Source of the DNA: Eutypella sp. D-1
Lineage: Eukaryota > Ascomycota > Sordariomycetes > Xylariales > Diatrypaceae
DNA: 64,000 bases
Assembly (NCBI GenBank): GCA_023313575.1
Contig: JAJTTP010000002.1
Coordinates: 1,612,001-1,676,000, forward strand
Direction: 5' to 3'
Positions within the stretch are counted from its first letter, which is position 1. Each line of letters begins with the position of its first letter. Positions 54,036 through 64,000 of this stretch are shown here, one piece after another. Both the position numbers and the translations under genes were made by a program. The notes under the pieces are model-generated. The model was not told where the DNA came from, did not search any database, and worked only from the letters and a program-made list of their open reading frames with translations.

Positions 54036-56472
54036 CTATCTACCCTCGAGGGCAGCGGCCGCGCGCTCGAGGAATGAGTTGAAGTCCTTAATCTGCCGAA
54101 GGCACCCACCGCCATCACCGTCCGCACTTGCCTCATCGCTCACCCTCGAGATCAGGAGTTCGAGATTCGCCAGCTCGGCGAGCTTTTTCTCTTTAGGCCC
54201 GAGATCCGGCGCAGACCGCCCGTTGTCGACCGCCAGCTCAACATCGTGCATCGTGGACGAGAGGCCAAGTAGATGCTGAAACGTCCTGTTAGCGGAAACA
54301 CTCTTGCACACGTGGTCAGTTGGAGATAGAAGGAACTTACTAGTGAATCTCGACTCTCCCTCTCGTGCTTGATCCTCACCGCATCCATCTTGAGGGCTAC
54401 CTGCTCCCTCTCGGCACGGATGCGCAAGATCTCCGAGCGCAGGGCAAGCTTCTCTTTGTGAACGGATCGCACGCGCTTCTTGAGCGCATGCATCGTGTCC
54501 AGTGCGATAGTCTATGGGTGTGAATTAGCAAGTACAGCTTAATAATAGATAAGATCGATGAGACTTACATGCTCCAAGAGGCGGGTTCGTAGCTCCTCCT
54601 GGAACGCCTCGAGCGCTCGGAGCTTCGTTCTGTACTCCTTCGTAGCCGAATCTGGAGCCTGCGAAGTGGCCTTGTGAAGCGTCTCTAGATTGGAGTCGAT
54701 CACTTCCTCACACATCTGTGCCAAGACGTCGATAACGTTGACGCCGCCGCGGTTGGCAAACGGTATTTCCGTGCCAAGAATGTCCGCATCCGTATCGTCC
54801 TCGTTTTGGTGGGCGCGCTTAGTATACCGTTGAACGATGATCGGGATAGCCTCTCCACCGTCGCTCCGCCCGACCGTAGATCTTCGCCGCTTGGGTTTCT
54901 GAGCCTTGGGCTGTGCCTGTTTTGCCGGGCTCTCCTGCGGACGCTTTTGCCGCTTCTTCTTGGCGGGTGCATCGTTGTCAGGAATCTTGGCGTTAAGTTC
55001 TGGTGATCCTTCGTGTGGGGAGGTAGGCCGCGGTCGCTTGCGGCCGATCCGACGCGCAGCTTCGTGAGCATCAACCTCTTCGGCCCGTTCATCTTCTGCT
55101 CCCGAATGCTGCTCCTCCTCGATTGATTCATGATCCTTGGGCGGTTCTGGTGAGGGTTCCTTTTGAGCTTTTGGTTTTGGCTTTGGCTTTGGCTTTGGCT
55201 GCGGCTTCCTGGCACTACTAGTACTCGCAGCCATAGGCGAAGAGAGCTCGTCTATCTCATCCGGATCATCCAACACAGTACTGAGCGTGCTTCGCCGGTC
55301 TTGGCTCCGGATCGAACGTGCGGATCCGCCACTTGCAACTGTACTGTCGCTCTTCCGTGGTCGTCGTGCAACGGGTGACGAGCTATGAGCCGCCTGGTGC
55401 ACTGGGCCTGACGCCATCCTAGAGCGTGCGTGCATGGTGCGCATCGGCTGTGCCCTAGACGCCGCAGCGGCCATCCTCGTCTTCCGCGCAAGAGGCGAGG
55501 ATGTAGTAGGTTCGGCTATCATGCCACTCTCGGCTTCCATGACGGCCCTCTGCAGCCGCGCGCTCTGGGTCGCGGCGGCATTGCTAACCCGAATCCGCCG
55601 CCTATGCCCGCTTCCGGGAGCTTCGGCGGGACTCTCAGTAACCTCTTCTTCCACCGCTCCTGGCCCCCCTGACCGTCTAGACACAATCGAACTATGCGAT
55701 CCCGGCACCTGCACGGCTGCTGGGAGACTCTCTAATTCGTCGTCCTCGGCATGGGGTGTGGGCTCCCTGACCAACGGGAGCACGGGTGGGGCTTCGAGTA
55801 CATCGGCGACACTTGGAGATGCTGAGTATATAGCGTAGGGGTCGGGCCTGGGTAGATTAAGCCTGGCGGACGATCGAAGTGCGCTTGACCGTGCTTGCGA
55901 ACTCTCCGAGGATGGCTGCTCCGGCGGCTGGGATTGCGGTTCAGTTTGCGGTTCAGACTGCGGTTCGGATTGCGGTTCGGATTGCGGTTCGGATTGCGGT
56001 TCGGATTGCGGTTCGGATTGCGGTTCGGATTGCGGTTCGGGCTGACGAGGCGAGTGAGCCGGGCTAGACCGTATGTTCAATGCACCCAGTCGAGCTGAAG
56101 CTCTGGCCACACTAGAAGCTTGCTCTGGCCCTGCGGGAGCCTCTCCTGGACTCAACCGCCGTCGCTTAGCAGAGATATTGGGTTCCGTTCGGATGGCAGT
56201 TGCGGACGGAAGGATCTCAGGCGAGACGTCGGCATCAACCCCCGGAAGGACAAAACCAAAAGAGTCATCTCCAACTTCATGTCGTCTAGAAACAGAAACG
56301 TCAGTTCAGGGGATGCATAAGGGTGGGCATGAGGTCATCATCATACCCTGCCCCACGCATGCGCTGTTGCATGCGCTCTTCACGATCTAGAGAAGGTCAG
56401 CATTTAGAACTATACGAATTATATTAATGGCCCTTTTCAAAAGAGAAGAAAGGTATACATACTGGCAGCCAT
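54036..56472 (-). CDS. ame1: Inner kinetochore subunit Ame1/Mis17 (CENP-U)
   Basis: Five exons on the minus strand: 56472-56463 (10 nt), 56386-56347, 56285-54569, 54511-54341 and 54275-54036; introns of 76, 61, 57 and 65 nt; 725 residues. The spliced N-terminus reads MAANREERMQQRMRGAG. The middle is disordered with EPQS tetrapeptide repeats, RS/KR clusters and PKPKPK runs. The conserved C-terminal part starts at EIPFANRGGVNVIDVLAQ, continues through coiled coils ALEAFQEELRTRLLEH, ALKKRVRSVHKEKLALR and EREQVALKMDAVRIKHERE, and ends with FNSFLERAAAALEGR, matching the CENP-U/Ame1 family. In yeasts Ame1 pairs with Okp1/CENP-Q in the COMA complex and binds Mis12. The 10-nt first exon is unusually short but has good splice sites. 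Confidence 0.82.
55931..56042 (-). repeat. 12-bp coding minisatellite (EPQS repeats)
   Basis: About nine or ten tandem copies of a 12-bp unit (plus strand GATTGCGGTTCG) inside the ame1 frame, coding repeated EPQS. Copies at the high-coordinate end are nearly identical, those at the low end have point changes. Confidence 0.9.
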
Positions 56473-58622
56473 TTTGTCTTATCACCTTGAAATCATATGC
56501 TTTGCGATATCGTCAAGTTCTGGCTGACAGATGGGGAACAATAGGCGGGAAACGCGTCTAGACGCGCCGGTAGTTAATTAATTGATAAAGAATTAGGGCT
56601 TAGTAGTTAGTACCTTACGTACCGCTAGTAATCTGTAGCTAATGAGAGGCCCGGGGGTTGATAGGAAAGAAACAAGTCTTGGCGGCTGCCAGTCTTCGAC
56701 AGCTGTTAGGCTCACAGAGCTTTGGCTGGCAAGCTGGTGGCAGGGTGGTTTAGGGCTGGTCCATGGCTCCACTACAAGGCCGGGACCCACCTCCGAGATC
56801 TTCGACCTCGAATACGGTGTGGGGCCGAATAAGGAAGCCGCCACTTACTCCTCTAGGAAATAGGAGCCATCAAAACTACCTAGGTATTCAAAGCCGCATA
56901 TTCCTTCCATCGTTTTTCCGAGTAATGAAGCGAGTAATTCGAGGTTTGTTACTTTATCACTGATATCTACTCAGATTGAGGGGAAACTGTAATTCTTGCC
57001 TCCGTTTCCAGGAAGCTAGCTTCCAAAATAGTGCATGGCTCGGTTTGGCCTGAACTTCGGAGTCTAAATGTGATATCTACACATTTTCTCGTTTACTATG
57101 AGCCAGCACTCATGCAATAAAAACCTGATGATTTGATAATACTAGTTGATGCCCATTACCGTGATTGTGACTAGTTCCTAAGGAAGAGAAATCTGCTTCA
57201 ATCTTCTGCAAACCCACAATATGTAGGAAACCATCAGGTTAGCAACAAGCTCTATTGAATAAAGAAAGACTTCTACCCTATACAATAGGCAGTCCAAAGG
57301 CCTATTGTTCAATGGCTTTTTCATAAGCATAGGCCTTGGCTGGATCTGTTTCGTACCTTCCTCACTGTGATAGGCACCCCCGAGCAGAGAAGGCAGTCAT
57401 GTATCATACTTGAGTACCTATAGTTCTGCAGGTATCGGGGCCTTCGCTCCTTCCCTCCATGTTAGTTAGTAGGAAGCAGGGTACAGATATCTGCTCTGAA
57501 GTTCCATAGATAATGCAGTTAATGCCGATAAACAAGTACTTATTCCTATATGCCGTATTGGCAATGGAATAACCACCCCCTCTTACTAACAGCTGTGGTG
57601 GCCATCGCATCTTCCGTTGCTATGGGAAGCAATTCGACTAGATGTATACCTGTATACAGCAACCGCGCTGCTGATTTCCTAAAGTAGGCTGTGTTGTTAT
57701 TTTATCAAAATACACAACTGAGGTCCGTTCCCGTGCTCTCTTGTTTTTCTTCTTTTTCTTTCCCCCCCACACCGCACACTGATCACTACTGCTGTCACTT
57801 TCCCGCCTTGAATACCACCATCACTACTACCTCATACTCAAATCAAGCCCTCTTCACATAATACAACATCAACCTTCTCACAGAAGGTACATACACAAGA
57901 TCCTTTCTTCACCGTTGCCCCGTCATATCTGTTTTGGAATCTCACCAGCCAGAGCAAGGCCGTGACCCCTGCACAACTTGTCTTCGCAGCACCACCTGGA
58001 AAGCTAGACAACGCGCGACTTCCTCCTACAGTGAAACCAACTTAGCAGCCCTTCTAAACCCTACTTCGCAATACCATCGCGATACACGGCGACCAAACCA
58101 CGTGCTTTTATTGACTGTGGGTGCGCTGCATAGGTAAGCAAAGCTTTACGTGTTTTTTTCTAGCTGTACATTCCACCCTGATGTGCCATCGCCACCGATA
58201 CACCCCCGAAAGAGCTAGCCACTGATTTCCCGGGTCGCTTTCTCTGTTTTGGAGGCCAACATATCGCCTATTCTGGGCGGCTAACATATGTAAACAATAC
58301 TAATTGCGATGCTAGGTCTTCTTGCCCCTACTGATCGTATAAGGGCCGCGACTACCTATATATGATAGATTTTGAGCACACCGGCCTCTTTGAACTGAAT
58401 ATCTACCTGATTACTTGCGTGAAACTAGCACGCCAGAGTCCCCACATCAGTCATCAGCTCTTGTCAAGGTCATTTCGGTTCTTACTTCACACCCCTTTTC
58501 ATTAGTAAGTACAAAGACCACTGGCCGAACTACAAGGATGTCATTGTATCTGACCCCTTATCTTGAAGTAGCAGTACAAGTCAAAGAGGCAGACAAAACC
58601 GCCTCTGCTCTGAATCTGCACA
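56473..58622. other. Intergenic, long leader region
   Basis: About 2.1 kb between divergent genes. A pyrimidine-rich block at 57735-57775 followed by CA-rich sequence resembles a fungal promoter and start region for the gene at 58623. Short upstream ORFs (57934-58137 and 58415-58729) may lie in its leader. Confidence 0.45.
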
Positions 58623-60524
58623 ATGTGCGTACTTACTCGCATGCTGTGCCAGGTCTGCGGGGCCATGGACCAGTACCTGTTCCAACCCTGTGGTACATTC
58701 GTAGCCAAGGAGAAGGAGAAGGGCGTTAGTCGGTGCGGCACGGGAAAGTACTACCATTGTCCGAAGCTAGTCTGGACCCCGCCAGAGGATGAGATCACGC
58801 CTTATATCTGCGACGGCTGCCTCCGCGATGGGGTCTACCACTTCTTGCGAACGGCTGCCCTGTGGATGGACGCCCAGGAGTCGGCGGAGTCCATCAGTAC
58901 CATCCGAAATGACCATGCTGCTCGCTGTGGCAGGGCTGCGCCGCCGGCTCCGGTAGAGTTCGCAGCTTTCGTGAACGACATGGCTAACAGCCAGGACTTT
59001 ATGCCAATGCACATCTTGCAGAGCAAAGCTGACCCGAGTCAGCAGCTTATGATCAAGGGCTTCTTCCCCCCCTTCTGGTCTGCTCTGCCTCGCAAATTCA
59101 GATGGTTCATCCTCAACAACTGCATCCCGCAGTCGAAGCTGTTAGACGGCGTCCGGGGACACAACAAGAGCTACGCAGCCTACGCTATCAAGCAGTCTCT
59201 GACGGAGGGTGAGTTTGCGAAACACTGGACCCTAAGAATGGCCAGCAGTAAGCTTCGGCTCCTTACTGTGTGCATCCCGTGCTGCACCGTCTGCAAAACT
59301 CCGTATCTTGACCCCGAGGGTGGCATCAAGGATGTCGAGATAGAGCCCAACCTTCCCAGTATCGACACGCTCTTGTTGCTAGCCGAATGTGAGAAGTCAT
59401 TCCAAGTCAATGTCCAGACAGCATTTATCCACAAACCGTGTCAAAGGTGTATTGACAACGAGACCAAGCTCCGCCACAGGGTCTACCGCTTTCTCAGCGA
59501 GTGCTGCGAGCTAGAGGCGTGGGCGGTATGGAACTGGTTGTTGATTCGCGGCTCGGGTCAGGTCGACTTCTGGAACCACGAAGTGATGAACACCGGTGTC
59601 CCTAAAACAGAACCACCTGAGCCCAAGAAGTTCCTGGATCTCATGGCGGTTGGCTGGAAGAGTAAGTCTGGCACAGCATGGGAGAACTCAATCGACGTGG
59701 GCCCCCTCGGTGCTCTTCTGGGCACGCTCCAGTACCATGATCGTCCACTGTTGAGCCTTTCACAATGGAAGAAGTGGGCTGGCAATGACGATGACCCTAA
59801 TTCTGCCACGAAGCTAAGGATTTCATCTTCACAAAGTGCAAGGCCCCCGGCCCCCGGCCCCGGCCCTTCTCCTAGCACAAGCTCTGCAGGCGAGATACGG
59901 GACGGCATAGGCAATCCCAAGCTTCTTGTCCAGGGGCAACAGAAAAGGACGGATACTCCTGTAAAACCTGTTTTAAAGACGCGGGGTCACCCAAATGGGT
60001 TCGAAGCCAATGATCAAGGTCTCCGGCGGTCTTCTAGAAATATGAGACCGAGGAGACCGTGGTTTATAACACCAATAACGCCGAGTCAAAGCCGTCTTGA
60101 TGGCCCTAGGAGTCATATCAGCGGTGAGTACTCCGCAAGCAATCCCATCGTAATCAGCGACTCCAACCACAACGGGGTTTCTGACCGTGGCGCCGCCAGT
60201 GCTATCGCCGGCGGCGCCTGGAGGAGGCCGTTTATCAAGAGAGAAGCAAGCAATCTTGCCAGCGGAGCAGGTTCTGTGATCAAGCGAACCCGCTTCGAGC
60301 TGCCAGGTGGGCAGGTAACGACGACTGATGAACCTGTTGCCACGCAATCCAAGAACGACAATCTCAATTCAAACAACGAACGAAGTGCGACTTCCGACTG
60401 GTTTGCCTGCAACAAGGACTTCTGGCATCAACAGTCGACCGTGGACCCCTGTGATAAATGGTGCCTGCCGCTGGGAATAGATACAGATAGTAGCGAGGAC
60501 GAAGACGTTATGGACATGTCTTGA
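58623..60524 (+). CDS. Unrecognised 633-aa protein, Cys-rich N-terminus
   Basis: Single-exon ORF. The first 70 residues have paired Cys (CQVCG, PCGTF, RCGTGKYYHC, ICDGC) that may form a zinc-binding module. Further CxxC pairs occur in the middle (IPCCTVCK and CQRC). Residues about 130-400 are hydrophobic and Trp-rich (FFPPFWSALPRKFRWFILNN, LEAWAVWNWLLIRG) and look folded. The C-terminal 230 residues are polar, with KR-rich clusters, and end in an acidic DSSEDEDVMDMS tail. The true start may be the Met at codon 7 (MLCQVCG). I do not recognise the family; the layout suggests a nuclear or chromatin-related protein, but that is inference. An upstream exon cannot be excluded. Confidence 0.65.
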   Translation: MCVLTRMLCQVCGAMDQYLFQPCGTFVAKEKEKGVSRCGTGKYYHCPKLVWTPPEDEITPYICDGCLRDGVYHFLRTAALWMDAQESAESISTIRNDHAARCGRAAPPAPVEFAAFVNDMANSQDFMPMHILQSKADPSQQLMIKGFFPPFWSALPRKFRWFILNNCIPQSKLLDGVRGHNKSYAAYAIKQSLTEGEFAKHWTLRMASSKLRLLTVCIPCCTVCKTPYLDPEGGIKDVEIEPNLPSIDTLLLLAECEKSFQVNVQTAFIHKPCQRCIDNETKLRHRVYRFLSECCELEAWAVWNWLLIRGSGQVDFWNHEVMNTGVPKTEPPEPKKFLDLMAVGWKSKSGTAWENSIDVGPLGALLGTLQYHDRPLLSLSQWKKWAGNDDDPNSATKLRISSSQSARPPAPGPGPSPSTSSAGEIRDGIGNPKLLVQGQQKRTDTPVKPVLKTRGHPNGFEANDQGLRRSSRNMRPRRPWFITPITPSQSRLDGPRSHISGEYSASNPIVISDSNHNGVSDRGAASAIAGGAWRRPFIKREASNLASGAGSVIKRTRFELPGGQVTTTDEPVATQSKNDNLNSNNERSATSDWFACNKDFWHQQSTVDPCDKWCLPLGIDTDSSEDEDVMDMS

Positions 60525-62266
60525 GCATGCGAGAGGCTCTTAGGCCGTCGTCAGCATCTTTGGTACATCAATATATCGATGTGCCAATACGACGAGCTAT
60601 GATGAAAGGATAGTCATGCGAGGGAGTTGTCATTATAGGAGCATAAATCAACAAAGGGGAGGAAGGGAGGTACGCAGGTGTGAGGAACAGATGAGGAAAC
60701 TGTTTTGTACAGGAAACGGCACAGGTGCATGGATAGGATACTGTTGTTGGCGTTGTAGTGGTGGGTTATCGTTGTTGCTCTTGCAATCTGTGTTGCTCTC
60801 GCCGTTGCAATACTGCTTCTGTATAGGTTGTATAGAGTAATTCAAAGGATGTCAGAATAGCACAATATCCATCTAATGATTGCGGGAGGCAATCCTGATC
60901 TCTATTTTGCGATGAAAGCTGCTGCCAGAAGAAGGCTAGTGGGCATCGTGAACCCCCGGCTTGACCGGGCAGACCGGGATATAACTATCCTTAGCACCTC
61001 GGGGTTCGAAGCCAAACCTACCAACTATGGGTAAGCAGCAGGCTCTGACGAGTAATATAGCTTAACAGCATTCGGAAATAAAAGGAAGAAGAAATACGCC
61101 TGGTCGATGAAGAGGGGACACATCTTCTTCCTAAGGACTACTCAGGGCGAAAATAGTTCCAGATGTGCAGCGACATCAGGAACAGGATCCTGCGGATGCC
61201 GAGGTGATCCTCATGGTCTAGGCCTTTGGCGGTCAAACGCATGTTGCTATGCTGTGTTCCATCTACGGAGTTCTCCAGACATGTTGGATGTCCTGGTTAG
61301 CGACGGCGACTTTCCGAGTGCTAGGATTATGGGTGCAGCCGATCGGTTTACGATGTGACGGCGAGCTAGATATGATGAGTGACTTAGAGAGGTTTAGGCG
61401 AGGGATCCTTTTAGCGGAAACCTGTTTCTATTTGAAAACCAGAGACAGATAGTAGTTCAACATAGTTTCTAGCCTCTTTAAAGGTCTGTGTAAGCATCTT
61501 TCATCTCTACCATATGACATTAGAGGAGGTGGGATTGACAATTCAAGGGAAGAAAAAGGAGATGATGATTGGAGCTGGTGAAAGTGACAAGTACGAATAT
61601 CGGCTCTACTATGTACATACACACTGGTCCCACTTCTTCATCGCCCCTGGCAGCCTGGGTCCTTAACCCCCTGTCCAATTGCATCACTCCGGCAGGCGGC
61701 ATATTGAGGTACACAAATTAGTTAACGCTAGCCAGAACAGTCCACGTACTTCACTTTAGAGCCTCTGCATATGTACCTAGATATACATATACGGAGTAGC
61801 ACCTACCCTGAGCTTCCCGAATGTCCCATGTCCCGCACCTGTAACAGCAGCTGACGTTTAAGCTGAGTTGGAGCTTCCTTAAGCTGCAACCTGAGAGAAC
61901 CTGCCTGTGACCTACATACTCTCAGTTGCAACTGCCTCTCTCTCACTCAGCCTTTTTATGTGATAGATTTCGACTAACCAATTCATGGATGGGATGTTCA
62001 CCTGCAGTTTCCATCTTTACCCGTTCCGTAGAATTCTTGATTACCTGGGTACTTACTTGATTAGTTAATTGCATTTAATTATTCCCCATTTCTCCGATTA
62101 CCCCATTTCATCATTTCGTCTTCACCTTTTCCCACCCCGAAGAACCCCCCAACCCCCCAACCCCCCAACCACAGTTGGCCAATCAAGCGACGAAGACGAC
62201 GACGACGACGACGACGACGGGAAGCTCTCGTTCGGAGCATCGAACCCATCGAACATCGTCCAGAAA
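60525..62266. other. Intergenic, no gene seen
   Basis: About 1.7 kb. The final 200 nt hold the leader of the ERD2-family gene, with CCCCAACC repeats at 62148-62170 and a GAC trinucleotide run at 62194-62219. Confidence 0.5.
62194..62219 (+). repeat. GAC trinucleotide run in the leader
   Basis: About eight GAC units just upstream of the ERD2-like start; they would code poly-Asp if the in-frame upstream ATG at 62069 were used. Confidence 0.8.
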
Positions 62267-63740
62267 ATGGCCGGATGGAACGTACGTACTATTCGCGGTT
62301 GGACGACTTATACAAATGAACACTCGGAACACTCAGAACACTAATTACTGAATGAATATTCATCTGTTGCCCCTACAAACTAACACGACTTGCGACTTAT
62401 GATGTCCACAGTGTGGCTAACATGATTCTCACGATTCTTTGATGTGCAGGTCTTCCGGGTATTGGGAGATATCTCCCACATTCTTTCAAAATGCATTCTA
62501 ATCTTCGCCATCTACCGTAATAAGAGTGCTGAGGGTAAGCACTCTTGTTCCCCATGCCGTTTCTAGCTCGGCTTCGAGCCAAACCTCGGCATCCACAGCG
62601 TCGATGGAACCTTTGAACTCAGAATCCCATAACTGATCTCCGAATTCCCTGTCAGGTGTCTCCATGATAACACAAATTCTTTATGCCGTCGTCTTCTGTT
62701 CCCGATATACCGACCTCTTTAGCGAGACTTACGCCTGGAATATATTCTTCAAGATCTTCTATATCCTGTCCTCTATATGGATTATCGTTATCATGCGCTG
62801 GCAATTCCCCCGCACCAGGGAGCGTGAGGCTGCCTGGAAGCTGGGCGCCGCAGCACTTGGTGGCTCCCTGCTTGTTTCGCCCCTTGCCATGTTCATCTTT
62901 GAGAGCCATTGGAGTCTGTTCACAGTAAGAGAACACTGAAGAATCCGGTACGGATCATTAGAGACTAACTGACCGAAACAGTGGATTTGGGACTTCTCGC
63001 AGATCCTCGAGTCCGTGTGTGTGCTCCCGCAGCTGCTACTGCTGCGACAGACGACCGTCCCGACCGTCATCGACTCGTTCTACCTGCTGACGCTGGGTGC
63101 CTACCGGGCCCTGTACATCCTGAACTGGGTGTGGCGCGCCGCCGATGCTAACGACCGCAAGCCCAACGCTGTCTCCGTCATCTTTGGCGTTGTCCAAACT
63201 GCCCTCTACACCGACTTCTTCTGGGTATATTACACCCGTCAACGCGTCAAGCTCCGTGGGGGAGGTGTCGTTGATGCAGACGATATCCGCCGCGGCTGGC
63301 TACTCCGCCGTATTTTCGGCAATCGCCGCTTCGAGGCCGCCATCGAGGGTGATGACGAGGAGAGCGCGCCCGCGCTCGGGAGGGGAGGTGCCGTCCCCGG
63401 TGCTGGTGGGGTCGGTAGTGACGGCAATGCGTCGTCCGCTAGACGCTCCAAGTGGGGTGCTAGGGGCATCTCGGTTAGCGCTGACGAGGGCGTCCTCGAG
63501 AACCAGGGGCAGAGCCAAAGCCAGAGCCAAGGCCAGGCCCAGTCGAATAGCAGCCGAGATCAGTTCAGCGATGACTCGGTAGACCCCGATGCCAAGATGA
63601 AGGACCCGGACGAGCTCGCACGCGTTCTTGACGATGAGTCCGATGATGATGACGATTCTTCCGAGGACGAGACCTCGGCCCGCTCCGGAAAAAAGCCTGG
63701 CCCGAGCGGCGTTAGCAACGGGAGCGAGTGGCGAGATTAG
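62267..63740 (+). CDS. ERD2-family (ER lumen protein retaining receptor-like)
   Basis: Four exons: 62267-62281 (15 nt), 62450-62534, 62656-62924 and 62982-63740; introns of 168, 121 and 57 nt; 375 residues. MAGWNVFRVLGDISHILSKCILI starts the first helix. The next segments VVFCSRYTDLFSETYAWNIFFKI, LESVCVLPQLLLLRQT, YRALYILNW and FGVVQTALYTDFFWVYYT are the hallmark ERD2/KDEL-receptor blocks across about seven membrane spans. Typical receptors end near residue 215; this protein adds about 130 residues that are Gly/Ser-rich and end in an acidic DDESDDDDDSSEDE stretch. That tail fits the ERD2-like group rather than the classical HDEL receptor. It probably acts in Golgi/ER membranes. The frame is open upstream to an ATG at 62069, but homology starts at 62267. 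Confidence 0.85.
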
Positions 63741-64000
63741 GCCGCACCCTTGCTGGAAGAAGAGCATGCTATTGGGGCGGGGCATGGAGTAAACGAGAAG
63801 GATATCACAGGCGCATCGCGCTCAATATAGGCCAAATTTCGCCATTGCGATGAAAAACAACCAATACTAAATACGACAAGTTAGTACCAGGGTGCTTCAT
63901 TTGCCACGCGGGGCAATTTTCGCACACCAATACGACAAGCTCCGGGCGGCGCACGGGATGATGGGACCCGGGGCTCGGATATATGGGTTCATTTTACTAT
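63741..64000. other. 3' flank of the ERD2-family gene
   Basis: 260 nt with no coding sequence seen; presumably 3' untranslated region and spacer. Confidence 0.4.

Overview
The window is nuclear DNA of a filamentous ascomycete (Pezizomycotina, most likely a Sordariomycete; I cannot go lower). The evidence is short GT-AG introns of about 55-170 nt, the filamentous-fungal form of Atg14, Spc7, Ame1 and Rps11, fungal rhodopsin-domain and MARVEL proteins, and AT-richer spacers full of TACCTA/TAGGTA motifs. Exon coordinates were worked out by hand from reading frame, GT/AG sites and protein continuity.

Layout. 1-3.3 kb: an Atg14-type autophagy gene and a small disordered protein. 3.3-30 kb is accessory in character, with long spacers and scattered genes: a GMC oxidoreductase, a rhodopsin-domain membrane protein, a damaged cytochrome P450, an intronless secreted GH42 beta-galactosidase, a relic of a FAD oxidoreductase, a Pif1-family helicase, a secreted GH16-like protein and an alpha/beta hydrolase. 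These are followed by about 6.6 kb (23.3-29.9 kb) with no convincing gene but a cluster of perfect inverted repeats and strongly strand-biased polypyrimidine tracts. 30-33 kb: a membrane/coiled-coil ORF and a 22-residue-repeat ORF lie in one frame, separated only by a single TAG.

34-64 kb is mostly conserved core: Spc7/KNL1 (PP1-docking motifs plus six MELT-like repeats), ribosomal protein S11, a twin-CX9C mitochondrial-type protein, a two-exon 58-residue cysteine-rich protein, an F-box protein, an SDR, a MARVEL-type four-TM protein, Ame1/CENP-U, an unrecognised Cys-rich protein and an ERD2-family protein with a long acidic tail.

Functional links. Spc7 and Ame1 are both kinetochore proteins, about 15 kb apart; otherwise no pathway cluster is evident. 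The GMC oxidoreductase, membrane protein and P450 recall secondary-metabolism neighbourhoods, but there is no backbone synthase and the P450 looks broken. The most unusual signals are the TAG-interrupted ORF at 32.1 kb, the hairpin cluster at 25.4-26.3 kb and the P450 with a missing N-terminus and one missing splice acceptor. No tRNA, rRNA, CRISPR array or intact transposon was recognised.
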